Positions 25,945 through 34,210 of a stretch of 64,000 nucleotides of DNA are shown here, piece by piece. The translations under genes were made by a program, and so were the position numbers. The stretch comes from Paenibacillus sp. FSL A5-0031 (GTDB taxonomy: Bacteria > Bacillota > Bacilli > Paenibacillales > Paenibacillaceae), in the NCBI RefSeq assembly GCF_001956295.1, contig NZ_MRTD01000001.1:434001-498000 (forward strand), in the 5' to 3' direction. The first letter of the stretch is position 1. The number at the start of each line of letters is the position of its first letter. The notes under the pieces are model-generated. The model saw nothing but the letters and a program-made list of their open reading frames with translations, made no database searches and was not told the origin of the DNA.

Positions 25945-26337
25945 TTATTCCTTTTTGTTTGCTTGATCAAATGATGATCTAGCCAATTCAACAAGAGAAT
26001 AATTTGTTCTCGTCCACTGTTTCAAGGCACTCAGTGGCTCGAGCAAAGACTCGCCCAGCTTGGTGAGCGAATACTCAACGATTGGTGGAACAGACGGAGT
26101 CATATCTCGCTGAACCAAACCGTCACGTTCCAATTGCCGCAAGGTTTGTGTTAGCATTTTTTTGGAAATTCCATCAATTCGTTTGCTAATTTCTCCGTAT
26201 CGAATAATACCGTCTTCCAATGCATAAATGACCAATGCTGACCATTTGTTTGCAATGATTTCAAGTACTTTGCTGTATGAGCATTCAGATATTGAAATGT
26301 CGGGTTGAACGGTTTTAAGTGAGGATGATGCTTTCAT
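25945..26337 (-). CDS. HxlR family transcriptional regulator
   Basis: A 130-aa winged-helix protein of the HxlR/YodB/HypR type: SYSKVLEIIANKWSALVIYAL, then EISKRIDGISKKMLTQTLRQLE. Cys19, directly before the first helix, is the position used as the redox or electrophile sensor in YodB and HypR. It is divergent from a quinone-oxidoreductase-like MDR gene, the usual arrangement for electrophile-responsive control. SD AAGGAGG precedes the ATG. Confidence 0.9.
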   Translation of the reverse strand: MKASSSLKTVQPDISISECSYSKVLEIIANKWSALVIYALEDGIIRYGEISKRIDGISKKMLTQTLRQLERDGLVQRDMTPSVPPIVEYSLTKLGESLLEPLSALKQWTRTNYSLVELARSSFDQANKKE

Positions 26338-26353
26338 TTTAGGACCTCCTTAT

Positions 26354-26400
26354 GCACTTTTTGGTTCATTGGAAACTTTAAAGTGCCTTCTTACTTTATT
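26354..26400. promoter_or_regulatory. candidate HxlR operator region
   Basis: GCACTTT (26354-26360) ... AAAGTGC (26380-26386) is an inverted repeat in the HxlR/MDR intergenic region, with ACTTTA repeated at 26376 and again near 26393. Assignment to the divergent HxlR regulator is inference. Confidence 0.4.
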
Positions 26401-26451
26401 TTAGTTTGTATATTATTGTATGTCTATATAATCCATAAAGGAGAGAATATT

Positions 26452-27471
26452 ATGAAAGTATACGAAATTAACGGTGAATTTGGAATTGATCGATTGAAGG
26501 CATCCGACCGCCCAATACCAGTGCCCCGTTCAAATGAAGTTCTTATCAAAATGCATGCGGTTTCTTTAAACGCTAGAGATTTGGGCGTCATTGATGGGTT
26601 TTATAACCCCAATTTAAGTACGTCATTAATTCCAGTATCAGATGGAGTAGGTGAAGTTGTGTCTCTGGGAGAAAACTCGAACAAATTCAAAATTGGGGAT
26701 AGAGTAAGTGGAATTTTCACTCAAAGCTGGATTACTGGTGAGCCGACACAACAAAACTGGGTAAGTACACTAGGCAGTCCGTTGAATGGACTGCTCGCGG
26801 AATTTGTTGTGCTTCCAGAAGAAGGGTTAGTTCATGTACCTGAACGATTGACGGATATAGAAGCGGCAACCCTGCCTTGTGCAGGCGTGACAGCATGGCA
26901 TGCTCTCATTGAGGAAGGCAAGATTAAAGCGGGCGATACCGTTGTCGTACAGGGGACAGGTGGCGTCTCCTTGTTCGCACTTCAATTCGCAAAACTGTAT
27001 GGAGCAACTGTTATTGTAACATCAAGCAGTGACGAGAAGCTTAATAGAGCGAAGGAAATTGGCGCGGATTTCGGCATTAACTATAAGCAAACACCCGAAT
27101 GGGATAAGGCTGTACTTGCACTGACGGAGGGACGTGGAGCAGACCATATCGTTGATCTTGGCGGATCAGCTACGTTAAACAGATCGATCTCAGCACTCCG
27201 TGTAGGTGGGCATATCAGCTTAATCGGCGGTTTATCGGGGTTTCGTGTAGAAGGATTTGACATTATCCCTGCAATTGTTAGAAAAGCGCGCCTGCAAGCG
27301 ATCAACGTAGGCAGCCGGGACATGTTTGAAGCGATGAATTTTGCTATTGAACATAGCAGGTTTCATCCCATAGTTGATTCAGTGTATCCTTTTGAACGTG
27401 CGGTAGATGCTCTTCAGTACTTGATGAAGGGGTCATACTTTGGGAAAGTTGTTATTTCATTTAAACAGTAA
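26452..27471 (+). CDS. MDR superfamily NAD(P)-dependent oxidoreductase (quinone-oxidoreductase-like)
   Basis: A 339-aa medium-chain dehydrogenase/reductase. GroES-like N-terminal domain with NARDLGVIDGFY, where zinc enzymes have a catalytic Cys; its absence points to a zinc-independent quinone or enone reductase. Rossmann motif QGTGGVSLFALQFAK, then GADHIVDLGG. AAAGGAGAG is 6-7 nt before ATG 26452; an in-frame ATG 69 nt earlier would add a hydrophobic stretch without SD. It is divergent from HxlR, so it is likely induced by electrophiles or quinones. Confidence 0.88.
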   Translation: MKVYEINGEFGIDRLKASDRPIPVPRSNEVLIKMHAVSLNARDLGVIDGFYNPNLSTSLIPVSDGVGEVVSLGENSNKFKIGDRVSGIFTQSWITGEPTQQNWVSTLGSPLNGLLAEFVVLPEEGLVHVPERLTDIEAATLPCAGVTAWHALIEEGKIKAGDTVVVQGTGGVSLFALQFAKLYGATVIVTSSSDEKLNRAKEIGADFGINYKQTPEWDKAVLALTEGRGADHIVDLGGSATLNRSISALRVGGHISLIGGLSGFRVEGFDIIPAIVRKARLQAINVGSRDMFEAMNFAIEHSRFHPIVDSVYPFERAVDALQYLMKGSYFGKVVISFKQ

Positions 27472-27546
27472 TTACATTATTTTTAAGTTGAACATGATTC
27501 TTATTAAACAATCTCATATCCAACAATTCCCCGTTCGATGAGGGAA

Positions 27547-27585
27547 TAAACACAAAAAGCCCATAAAATGGGCTTTTTGTGTTCA
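27547..27585. terminator. bidirectional terminator
   Basis: Perfect 16-bp stem AACACAAAAAGCCCAT (27549-27564) / ATGGGCTTTTTGTGTT (27568-27583). It serves the MDR gene on the plus strand and the YjcZ-type gene on the minus strand. Confidence 0.9.
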
Positions 27586-27641
27586 TGCTATTTAAGAAAA
27601 TACTCACTGTCTGAATAGATGGAAGGCATTAAGCATTCTGA

Positions 27642-27758
27642 TTAGTAGCCACAGCCGCCGCCAAAGATGCCGCAACTACAAGCTATAATCACCAACAAAA
27701 TGAACAGAACCAGGATAATACCAATACTGTGATTAGCACCACCAACAAATCCACCCAT
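27642..27758 (-). CDS. YjcZ family sporulation mini-protein (38 aa)
   Basis: A 38-aa protein, MGGFVGGANHSIGIILVLFI then LLVIIACSCG and a short Gly/Cys tail. The hydrophobic helix and CSCG motif are nearly identical to the 54-aa YjcZ protein at 16.1 kb. GGAGGTG lies 9 nt before the ATG. It has the same promoter elements as the other two mini-genes. It is likely a small membrane protein of the forespore or mother cell; the exact role of YjcZ proteins is not established. Confidence 0.88.
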   Translation of the reverse strand: MGGFVGGANHSIGIILVLFILLVIIACSCGIFGGGCGY

Positions 27759-27791
27759 CAAACATTCACCTCCAATGTTTAAAGTACACTG

Positions 27792-27823
27792 TAGTTTATG
27801 TGCGTATGGTACGGTATGATTGG
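27792..27823 (-). promoter_or_regulatory. sporulation-type promoter (SigK-like)
   Basis: Minus strand: CCAATCA (27817-27823), 16 nt, CATAAACTA (27792-27800), 33 nt before the start codon. Same layout as at 16272 and 28125. Confidence 0.65.
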
Positions 27824-27868
27824 ACGTTTGTTCTGTAAGGATGTTTGCCCAATAAGCTGTTTGTAAGT

Positions 27869-27903
27869 AAAGAGAAAGCCCATGGCATGGACTTTCTCTT
27901 TTT
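27869..27903. terminator. bidirectional terminator-like hairpin
   Basis: AGAGAAAG (27871-27878) / CTTTCTCT (27892-27899) with an internal CCATGGCATGG section; T-run to the right and A-rich to the left. It can end the minus-strand mini-gene at 28.01 kb. Confidence 0.65.
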
Positions 27904-28013
27904 TACTATGAGATGTTATAGGTTAAATGAGCATACATTGTGGCAGGTGCTGTTAAGGTTTTATTCATTCGACGTATGACAGAACAGGGTTTGTTATCTA
28001 GACAGTTTTTGTC

Positions 28014-28091
28014 CTAAGCGCGGTCACGACAGTGAGTAGCGATAATAACCAACAAAATGAACAGAACTAGAATAAAACCGATATTTTCCAT
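28014..28091 (-). CDS. YjcZ-like mini-protein (25 aa)
   Basis: A 25-aa frame, MENIGFILVLFILLVIIATH then CRDRA. The hydrophobic core FILVLFILLVIIA is the YjcZ helix, but the Gly-rich tail and CSCG are lost. The leader GGGGGTGAATGTTTG before the ATG is nearly the same as that of the 38-aa gene 330 bp away, so the two arose by duplication. The start is supported by that SD and by the shared promoter at 28125-28156. Confidence 0.75.
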   Translation of the reverse strand: MENIGFILVLFILLVIIATHCRDRA

Positions 28092-28124
28092 CAAACATTC
28101 ACCCCCTGTGTTTTGACTACACTA

Positions 28125-28156
28125 TAAATTATGTATTGATAGAGCGAAGTGATTGG
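28125..28156 (-). promoter_or_regulatory. sporulation-type promoter (SigK-like)
   Basis: Minus strand: CCAATCA (28150-28156), 16 nt, CATAATTTA (28125-28133), 33 nt before the start. Third copy of the shared architecture. Confidence 0.65.
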
Positions 28157-28313
28157 ATGGTTGTACTGGTATGATAATAGCCTTATAGAATACAAACATA
28201 GCAGCTCATATTATTTTCGGTGTTTTAGATAAAAAATCGTTTAGGCGAGCAAAGACATCGACATCACAAAGTTTTATATTAATAGTGAAAGCATTTACAG
28301 AGGAGTGATTTCG

Positions 28314-29321
28314 ATGGAAAATACAAAAGTCATGTTCGTGAGCCCCTTACAAGTTGAGACGGTTAAAGAGAATTACACTCTAAAAAAATTAAATGAGAAT
28401 GAAATATTTGTACAATTGATATATTCCCTCATTAGCCCAGGAACTGAACTAGCAATGTTAACAGGTAAAGAAGAATGGGCTAAGCTTCCGCTATGTCCGG
28501 GATATGCGAGCGTAAGCAAAGTAATGGAGACAGGTGAGGGCATTAAAGATTTGAAGCCAGGTGATATCGTGTTTCATTATGGACAACATAGCAAATATCA
28601 AGTTGTTAACACGAATGAGCTATGTATTCAAGTTCCTGAAAATCTGGATTTAAAATGGGTGCCATTTACCCGCATGGCTACAGTCGCCTTCACTTCGGTA
28701 CGTGTATCTGAAATTGAAATTGGTGACTTTGTAAGTGTGACTGGGCTTGGATTAGTCGGTAATTTGGCTGCTCAGCTAGCTCGGCTTCAGGGAGCTACGG
28801 TTATTGGGGTCGATTTATCGAAAGAAAGAATACGGACTGCAGAGGCATGCAGCGTGGATTACACGATTGATGGTGGAGTAGAAGATACAAAGCAACGGAT
28901 ATCAATGTTAACCAAGGGTGCTGGTGTATCCACACATATTGAGGCAACTGGCGTACCTGCGGTCGGAGTTGACAGTCTGAAGTGGATTGCTAAGCTTGGT
29001 GAAATCATTTTCTTGGGAAGTCCTCGCGGAGAGTACAACACAGATGTTACTGATATATTAAACTATTGTCATCTTTATGGGCGAGGCTGTATTACGTTTA
29101 AGGGCGCGCATGAGTGGCGTTACCCGGTTGAACCTAATGAGTTTGTTAAACACTCTTTAGTTAGAAATTCAAAAATTGTATTTGAGCTTATGAAACAAAA
29201 AAGGCTGCAGATCGAACCATTAATAAGTCATGTGATTAAGCCGGAGCAAGCACAAGAAGCGTACGAGGGACTAAGAGTCAATAAAGATCAGTATAATGGT
29301 GTATTGTTTGACTGGTCTTAA
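28314..29321 (+). CDS. zinc-binding-dehydrogenase-type MDR oxidoreductase
   Basis: A 335-aa medium-chain dehydrogenase of the subgroup carrying LISPGTELAMLTG where zinc alcohol dehydrogenases have Cys. CPGYASVSKV, a Rossmann block TGLGLVGNLAAQLAR with an Asp at the end of beta-2 (VIGVDLS, suggesting NAD), and IEATGVP follow. Related proteins act on sugars, inositols or bacteriochlorophyll-type substrates; the substrate here is unknown. ATG 28314 has AGAGGAGTG about 8 nt upstream. An AraC regulator follows 125 bp downstream. Confidence 0.8.
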   Translation: MENTKVMFVSPLQVETVKENYTLKKLNENEIFVQLIYSLISPGTELAMLTGKEEWAKLPLCPGYASVSKVMETGEGIKDLKPGDIVFHYGQHSKYQVVNTNELCIQVPENLDLKWVPFTRMATVAFTSVRVSEIEIGDFVSVTGLGLVGNLAAQLARLQGATVIGVDLSKERIRTAEACSVDYTIDGGVEDTKQRISMLTKGAGVSTHIEATGVPAVGVDSLKWIAKLGEIIFLGSPRGEYNTDVTDILNYCHLYGRGCITFKGAHEWRYPVEPNEFVKHSLVRNSKIVFELMKQKRLQIEPLISHVIKPEQAQEAYEGLRVNKDQYNGVLFDWS

Positions 29322-29445
29322 GCGGATAACAACTGAATGATCTATTCTAGCGGATTAACAGATTTAATTATGAGTAATTTTAATATGCTTCATTTATAAT
29401 GGGAGGAGGGTGAATAGACGCGTTACGATAGCAGGGGTGAAAGTT

Positions 29446-30324
29446 ATGGATGAGTTTTGGATGAACAGCATATCGCCTTTCGTAAGGGCGGTGAGAGTGA
29501 TGACCACTTCATCCTTAGCCGGTGAATGGATGGATCACGATCATGTATTTACCTATATTGAACAAGGCGAAGCTGAGTTTTTCTTGCGCGGTGTTAAATA
29601 TAATGCTCAAGAAGGCGATGTGCTGTTGATGCATCCCTTTATGCCTCACATTATTCGATCGATCTCCGATCAACCATTAATTCAATATATTTTTCATTTT
29701 GATCTATATTATGATGCGGAAAGAAGTTTGTTGGATTTCACAACAGCTTCCAAAATTCATAATACTTACACTGTGGATAAGGAAATGCAGTTAACTTCCA
29801 TTGTTCCCATTTCACACATACAGTTGGCAGACAGGATAGAGCTGAAAAAGAAGTTTTTGCAGCTTCACAAACATTTTCAGGAGAAAAGAGCTGGACATTT
29901 TTTATTAACAAAATCAATCTGCTTGGAGCTGTTATATTTATTTTTTAAAAATCAAACGGATCGCAATGAAGGGAAATGGACTAAAGGCTGGGCATTCATT
30001 GAAAGAGCAATCCATTTTATCCATGACAGTTATCAAGATCCTTGTTTAAATAATGTTTCTATAAGTAAATATGTCGGGGTGTCTACGAATCATTTGTCTC
30101 ATTTGTTTAAGCAGCAGCTTGGGATATCCCTTCATAAATATGTAACGCATATTAGAATTGAGCATGCAAAATTACTGATCATGGAAGGGAAGTATACCGT
30201 GACAGAAATTTCTGAAAATGTAGGTTACTCCAGCATTTATTTATTTAGTCGTTCATTTAAAGCTGCTGTAGGCATAACACCCAGCGGCTTCGCGGGTGCA
30301 CAGACTAAAGTCATACAATTGTGA
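29446..30324 (+). CDS. AraC family transcriptional regulator
   Basis: About 292 aa with an N-terminal cupin-like domain (EGDVLLMHPFMPHIIRS) and a C-terminal AraC double HTH (ISKYVGVSTNHLSHLFK; ISENVGYSSIYLFSRSFK). ATG 29446 follows AGGGGTG at about 8 nt. GTG 29410, which directly abuts a strong GGGAGGAGG, is an alternative that would add 12 residues. It lies downstream of an MDR dehydrogenase gene in the same direction and may regulate it. Confidence 0.82.
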   Translation: MDEFWMNSISPFVRAVRVMTTSSLAGEWMDHDHVFTYIEQGEAEFFLRGVKYNAQEGDVLLMHPFMPHIIRSISDQPLIQYIFHFDLYYDAERSLLDFTTASKIHNTYTVDKEMQLTSIVPISHIQLADRIELKKKFLQLHKHFQEKRAGHFLLTKSICLELLYLFFKNQTDRNEGKWTKGWAFIERAIHFIHDSYQDPCLNNVSISKYVGVSTNHLSHLFKQQLGISLHKYVTHIRIEHAKLLIMEGKYTVTEISENVGYSSIYLFSRSFKAAVGITPSGFAGAQTKVIQL

Positions 30325-30362
30325 GAAATGCCGCCAGATCACTGGCGGCATTTCTGCTTTGT
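30322..30362. terminator. terminator hairpin
   Basis: 14-bp stem AGAAATGCCGCCAG (30324-30337) / CTGGCGGCATTTCT (30342-30355) with an ATCA loop, between convergent genes. The T-tract is weak. Confidence 0.7.
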
Positions 30363-30397
30363 GCTGTATTCAATTGTTATGGGAAGACAATTTGTTG

Positions 30398-31666
30398 TTA
30401 TTTTTTAATTTTAAGTCCTAAAGCTTGCATGAGTTTATGAAATACATCTGTATTTTCGTAGATTCCTGTAAACAACTCAGCATTTGGACCCATAGCTGTA
30501 ATCGGAATATCTACGGCAGTATGGCCTGATGTTGTCCAATCCACAACAAAGTTAAATTTGCTGTTAGCAACGGCGAAAGGACCATCTTCTTTGGAAATTC
30601 CGTCGCCGGACTCATCATCGGCATTCACTTCTTCGATGGAGAAACCGCCAGTTTCATGATCGGCTAATACGAGGACAAGTGTATTCGGGTTTTTCTTGGC
30701 AAAATCTTTGGCGACCTGAACGGATTTATCCAATTCTTGACCGGCTTTGATTGTCATTTTGGCATTGTTTTGGTGAGCAAACTCATCCGTTCCTTCTTCC
30801 TCAACCATTAGGAAAAAGCCTTTATTATTTGTAGCGAGTGTATCTATCGCTTTTTTAGTCATCTCTGCTAGAGAAACAACGGGGTTATAAATATCGCCTT
30901 CGCCTTCAGGCTTTTGTTGGAACATTTCTTCATTAGCGAACAGACCAAGCAGCTTGCCTTTTTTCACTTTTTGCATTTCTGTTTTGCTTGAAACGTAACT
31001 GTATCCTAATTGTTTTGCTTTATTTACAAGATTTCCTTGTGTTCCTTTGCTTTTTTCAGAAGGATCTTCGCTCGGCTCATCTGGGAATTTACCAGGCTCT
31101 CCAGCTGGGTACCAGAAATCTTCGCCTCCACCGAGAATGACGTCAACTTTGCTTTGTGTCAATAGCTGCAAAGCGATCTCACTTTGTTTAGAACGATCAT
31201 CTACATGTGCGCCGAAAGCAGCTCCCGTAGCGTCAGTTACCTGACTTGTTGTTACAATTCCAGTTGATTTTCCAGATTCCTTGGCGTATTCCATGATCGT
31301 TTTTACTTTTACTTTATTGGCATCCATTCCAATTGCACCATTGTACGTTTTCACACCGCTGGCATATGCCGTAGCTGATGAAGCTGAATCGGTTACAGGA
31401 ACAGTAGAGCTCGTATGCAGCAAACCTACGTAAGGCATTGAATCCATAGCGAGGTTGCCTTTTAAGCCGACGGTAGCAAGGCGGATAGCATCACGTTGAG
31501 CCATTCCCATCCCATCACCAATAAACAAAATGACATTTTTCGTTTTTGTAGAAGCAGCTTCAACTTGATTAGGCGATTGTGTACTGATAATGCTCGTAAT
31601 CAGAAGGGCAGTAGCTGCTGTACCTACAATCGCGGCCTTAATTCCGTTCTGTTTAACAAATTTCAT
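30398..31666 (-). CDS. alkaline phosphatase
   Basis: A 422-aa secreted alkaline phosphatase. A signal peptide/TM segment (ATALLITSIISTQSP) precedes the mature start. Metal ligand D51 (FIGDGMG), nucleophile S94 (VTDSASSATAY), then AFGAHVDDRS, EEEGTDEFAHQ and LADHETGGFS supply the other zinc and magnesium ligands. It releases phosphate from organic esters outside the cell. SD GGGAGGG precedes the ATG. The upstream region has an ACTAT-TTT-ATAGT inverted repeat near 31690-31702; no clear Pho box was recognised. Confidence 0.95.
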   Translation of the reverse strand: MKFVKQNGIKAAIVGTAATALLITSIISTQSPNQVEAASTKTKNVILFIGDGMGMAQRDAIRLATVGLKGNLAMDSMPYVGLLHTSSTVPVTDSASSATAYASGVKTYNGAIGMDANKVKVKTIMEYAKESGKSTGIVTTSQVTDATGAAFGAHVDDRSKQSEIALQLLTQSKVDVILGGGEDFWYPAGEPGKFPDEPSEDPSEKSKGTQGNLVNKAKQLGYSYVSSKTEMQKVKKGKLLGLFANEEMFQQKPEGEGDIYNPVVSLAEMTKKAIDTLATNNKGFFLMVEEEGTDEFAHQNNAKMTIKAGQELDKSVQVAKDFAKKNPNTLVLVLADHETGGFSIEEVNADDESGDGISKEDGPFAVANSKFNFVVDWTTSGHTAVDIPITAMGPNAELFTGIYENTDVFHKLMQALGLKIKK

Positions 31667-31776
31667 AAATTCCCTCCTAAAGTAAGTTTACTATTTTATA
31701 GTAGAGTAATTACATTAAGAGAGTGTTTTCTTCATTTCTTGTTATTGTAAAAGATGGTTTCTCAATCTCCGCTCAT

Positions 31777-32934
31777 TCAGATAACATTACCTTTAATCAT
31801 GGTCCATTCTACTTGGAAATGTTCATTCAACAAAACAAGATCGGCATCTAATCCTGTTTTGATTGTACCTGTATTATGATCCATACCTAATATTCGTGCA
31901 GGAGTTGTTGAGGCCATTTGAATAGCGTCCAGCAAGGAAATACCGGTTTCGGTCGTGAAGCGGAGTGCTTCATTCATCGTAACTACACTAGAGGCTAATG
32001 TTCCATCCGCTAGCTGCGCAACGCCATTGGTTACTGTTACTTGATGGCCGCCAAAGAGATAGCTGCCATCTCCTAAACCCATGGCTTGTAATGCATCTGT
32101 GATCAGTACCATGTTTTCGGGTCCTTTCATGCGATGCATCAAACGAACAATAGCAGGATGGAGGTGGACGCCATCGACAATGGCTTGAATACTCACATGA
32201 TCTGCTTCAAAAGCAGCAGCGACGAGCCCGGGATCCCGATGATGAATCGGACGCATGCCATTAAAGCAATGTGTAACATGGCTAGCTCCAGCATCAAATG
32301 CTAACTTAGCTTCCTCATACGATGCATCGGAATGTGCGACAGCAATGATAACTCCCATTTCTTTCAAATAAGTGAGGAGTTCCATTCCACCGGGTAATTC
32401 TGGGGCTATCGTTACCATTTTAATAAGTCCATCTGCTTCTTCGAAGATTCGCTTCATCTCACCAAGATGCGGATGACGTAAATACTTTTCATTTTGCATC
32501 CCTTTACGCTTCGGATTCAGATAAGGTCCCTCTAAATGAAGTCCAGCAATTTTGGCGCCGACCTCAATCCCAACGACTCGTTTAACACTACGAATCATAG
32601 CTAATAATTCATCCATTGTTGAGCTTACTGATGTAGCAAGAAACGAGGTGCAGCCCGTTGCAGCACAAGCCCGAGAAACCTCTTGAATACTCGTTTCTGT
32701 TCCGTCCATCATATCGAACCCGTTAGCTCCATGTATATGCACATCGATCATGCCAGGGATTAACCATTGCCCGTTCCCATCTATAAGCTCATATTCCTCA
32801 TCTGGAAGGGGCAAAAGGGGAGTATGATTATTTTCTATTTTTTCGATGATTCCATTTCTAATCCAGACGGTACTAGCTGGCAAAATAGCATCAGGCTGAA
32901 CGATTTGAACGTTATGCACTATTTTATTATTCAT
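31777..32934 (-). CDS. nagA: N-acetylglucosamine-6-phosphate deacetylase
   Basis: A 385-aa amidohydrolase that deacetylates GlcNAc-6-P to GlcN-6-P in the cytosol, for amino-sugar catabolism and cell-wall recycling. Motifs: IDVHIHGANGFD (H66/H68), GLHLEGPYLNPKRKG with the metal Glu, VAHSDA, THCFNGM.PIHHRDPG and LITDALQAMG. Its start overlaps the end of the DeoR-family gene by 8 nt, so the two are one transcript. No nagB lies in the window. Confidence 0.95.
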   Translation of the reverse strand: MNNKIVHNVQIVQPDAILPASTVWIRNGIIEKIENNHTPLLPLPDEEYELIDGNGQWLIPGMIDVHIHGANGFDMMDGTETSIQEVSRACAATGCTSFLATSVSSTMDELLAMIRSVKRVVGIEVGAKIAGLHLEGPYLNPKRKGMQNEKYLRHPHLGEMKRIFEEADGLIKMVTIAPELPGGMELLTYLKEMGVIIAVAHSDASYEEAKLAFDAGASHVTHCFNGMRPIHHRDPGLVAAAFEADHVSIQAIVDGVHLHPAIVRLMHRMKGPENMVLITDALQAMGLGDGSYLFGGHQVTVTNGVAQLADGTLASSVVTMNEALRFTTETGISLLDAIQMASTTPARILGMDHNTGTIKTGLDADLVLLNEHFQVEWTMIKGNVI

Positions 32935-33727
32935 CTTTATTTTCCTCCTCGAGTTTGTTGTTTATCTCAGAGCAAATAACTGTTATGTTTTTCTGATCAA
33001 GTATTTCTTCTATTTCACTAGGCACTTCTTGATCGGTAATTAAAATATCAATATAGTCAAAATCTAAACGATAAACCGACTTGGTTTTAAACTTCGTAAA
33101 ATCAGCTACAGCGATAACCTGGTCTGATCTGCGTGCCATCTCTTTTTTGATATGAGCATCCTCTTCAAACGGGTAGTAGAGACCATCTGATTGAATCGCC
33201 GCGGCGCCAATAAACACTTTATCAGCTCTCATTTCACGAAGCTTTTCAATGACGGAGGGACCATACAGCAAGCGGTTCTTCACGTGTAAATAACCTCCGA
33301 GTACATAAACCTGCAGATCATCCCGATCAGAGAGAATTCTTACGATGTCTATGGACTGAGTAATAGCTGTAATATTTTTCGCGGAGATTTGCTCGGCTAC
33401 TGCCTGCACCGTTGTAGAAACGTCTAATATGACCGTCTCATGATCATGTATGAGCTTTGCTGCCACCAAACCAATATTGATTTTGCTATCTGTTTCATCT
33501 ATTAGCCGTTCCTGATAGGAAGCAAGCTCCTTCTGTAATTGAGGAGAGGCTACTCCACCATGTGTCCGATTGACTACACCTTCTTGCACTAATTTAACGA
33601 TATCTCTCCGAGCTGTATCCCTTGATACACCGAGATGGGTACAAATATCCATGACACTCATCGTTTGATGTTCTTTTAAATATTCGAGTATTTTCAATAA
33701 TCTCTGCTCTTGATAGATGATGAACAC
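32927..33727 (-). CDS. DeoR family transcriptional regulator
   Basis: A 266-aa regulator with an N-terminal DeoR HTH (MSVMDICTHLGVSRDTARRD) and a C-terminal sugar-phosphate-sensor domain (VILDVSTTV, VLGGYLHVKNR, VFIGAAAIQ). It precedes and overlaps nagA, so it probably senses an amino-sugar phosphate and autoregulates. The GTG start at 33727 lies inside the SD AAGGAGGTG; by spacing, an ATC codon 2-3 positions later would be ideal, so the exact start is open. Four phased repeats lie just upstream. Confidence 0.88.
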   Translation of the reverse strand: MFIIYQEQRLLKILEYLKEHQTMSVMDICTHLGVSRDTARRDIVKLVQEGVVNRTHGGVASPQLQKELASYQERLIDETDSKINIGLVAAKLIHDHETVILDVSTTVQAVAEQISAKNITAITQSIDIVRILSDRDDLQVYVLGGYLHVKNRLLYGPSVIEKLREMRADKVFIGAAAIQSDGLYYPFEEDAHIKKEMARRSDQVIAVADFTKFKTKSVYRLDFDYIDILITDQEVPSEIEEILDQKNITVICSEINNKLEEENKDE

Positions 33728-33735
33728 CTCCTTGT

Positions 33736-33820
33736 AAGTAAGTTTAACGCATTTTTTAAGTAAATGAAAGTATTTTTTAAGTAATTTAAAGTAATAAATA
33801 AGTAAGTTGAAGTAACTTGT
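33736..33820. promoter_or_regulatory. tandem 21-22-bp operator-like repeats upstream of deoR-nagA
   Basis: Four direct repeats of AAGTAAnTTnAA(A)GTA start at 33736, 33758, 33779 and 33800 (spacing 22, 21, 21), separated by T-rich linkers. Two-turn phasing puts all copies on one helix face, as expected for cooperative binding by an oligomeric DeoR repressor. Confidence 0.6.
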
Positions 33821-33889
33821 AGGATATGAGGATTGAAAAAGGAAGGTCAGTGTCGGTGGGAACCTTGTTCACGATCGTTCAAGAGCTGA

Positions 33890-34051
33890 TTTCAACAGGG
33901 AGTTATTTTTATTCCAACTCTGTTTGTGATGAATCATTATATGAAGTTCCATGGCGTTATTTGGTCCATTGTCATCGCTAATGAACTGCTCTTTGTACTT
34001 CGTAATAATAAGTTGACGATAGCGCCGGAAATGGGCTTATTTGAGGGCTGA
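33890..34051 (+). pseudogene. MATE-type efflux transporter remnant
   Basis: 54 codons in one frame read FQQGVIFIPTLFVMN, then HGVIWSIVIANELLFVLRN. This resembles the C-terminal part of MATE family multidrug transporters (RQGxxFIP...G.IWA.P.ad.l). A TGA directly precedes it in frame and no start or SD exists. Only the last one or two TM helices remain. The match is by pattern only and is short. Confidence 0.45.
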
Positions 34052-34210
34052 AACGTAAACGGTAGGAACAAGAACGGAATTAAGAGCATTGAGGACATTG
34101 TCAAAACTGATTCGTAAGCCAAGTATTGTCTGAGGTCATTTTTGTGGAGATTAGAACCTATTTTTAAAGATTGTATATAATGGGGTATACGTCCACAAGG
34201 AGTGAAATAA

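Noticed and set aside
33937..34122. 61-aa minus-strand frame in the deoR/kinase gap
   Set aside because: No SD and no recognisable product; the opposite strand carries the better MATE-like match.
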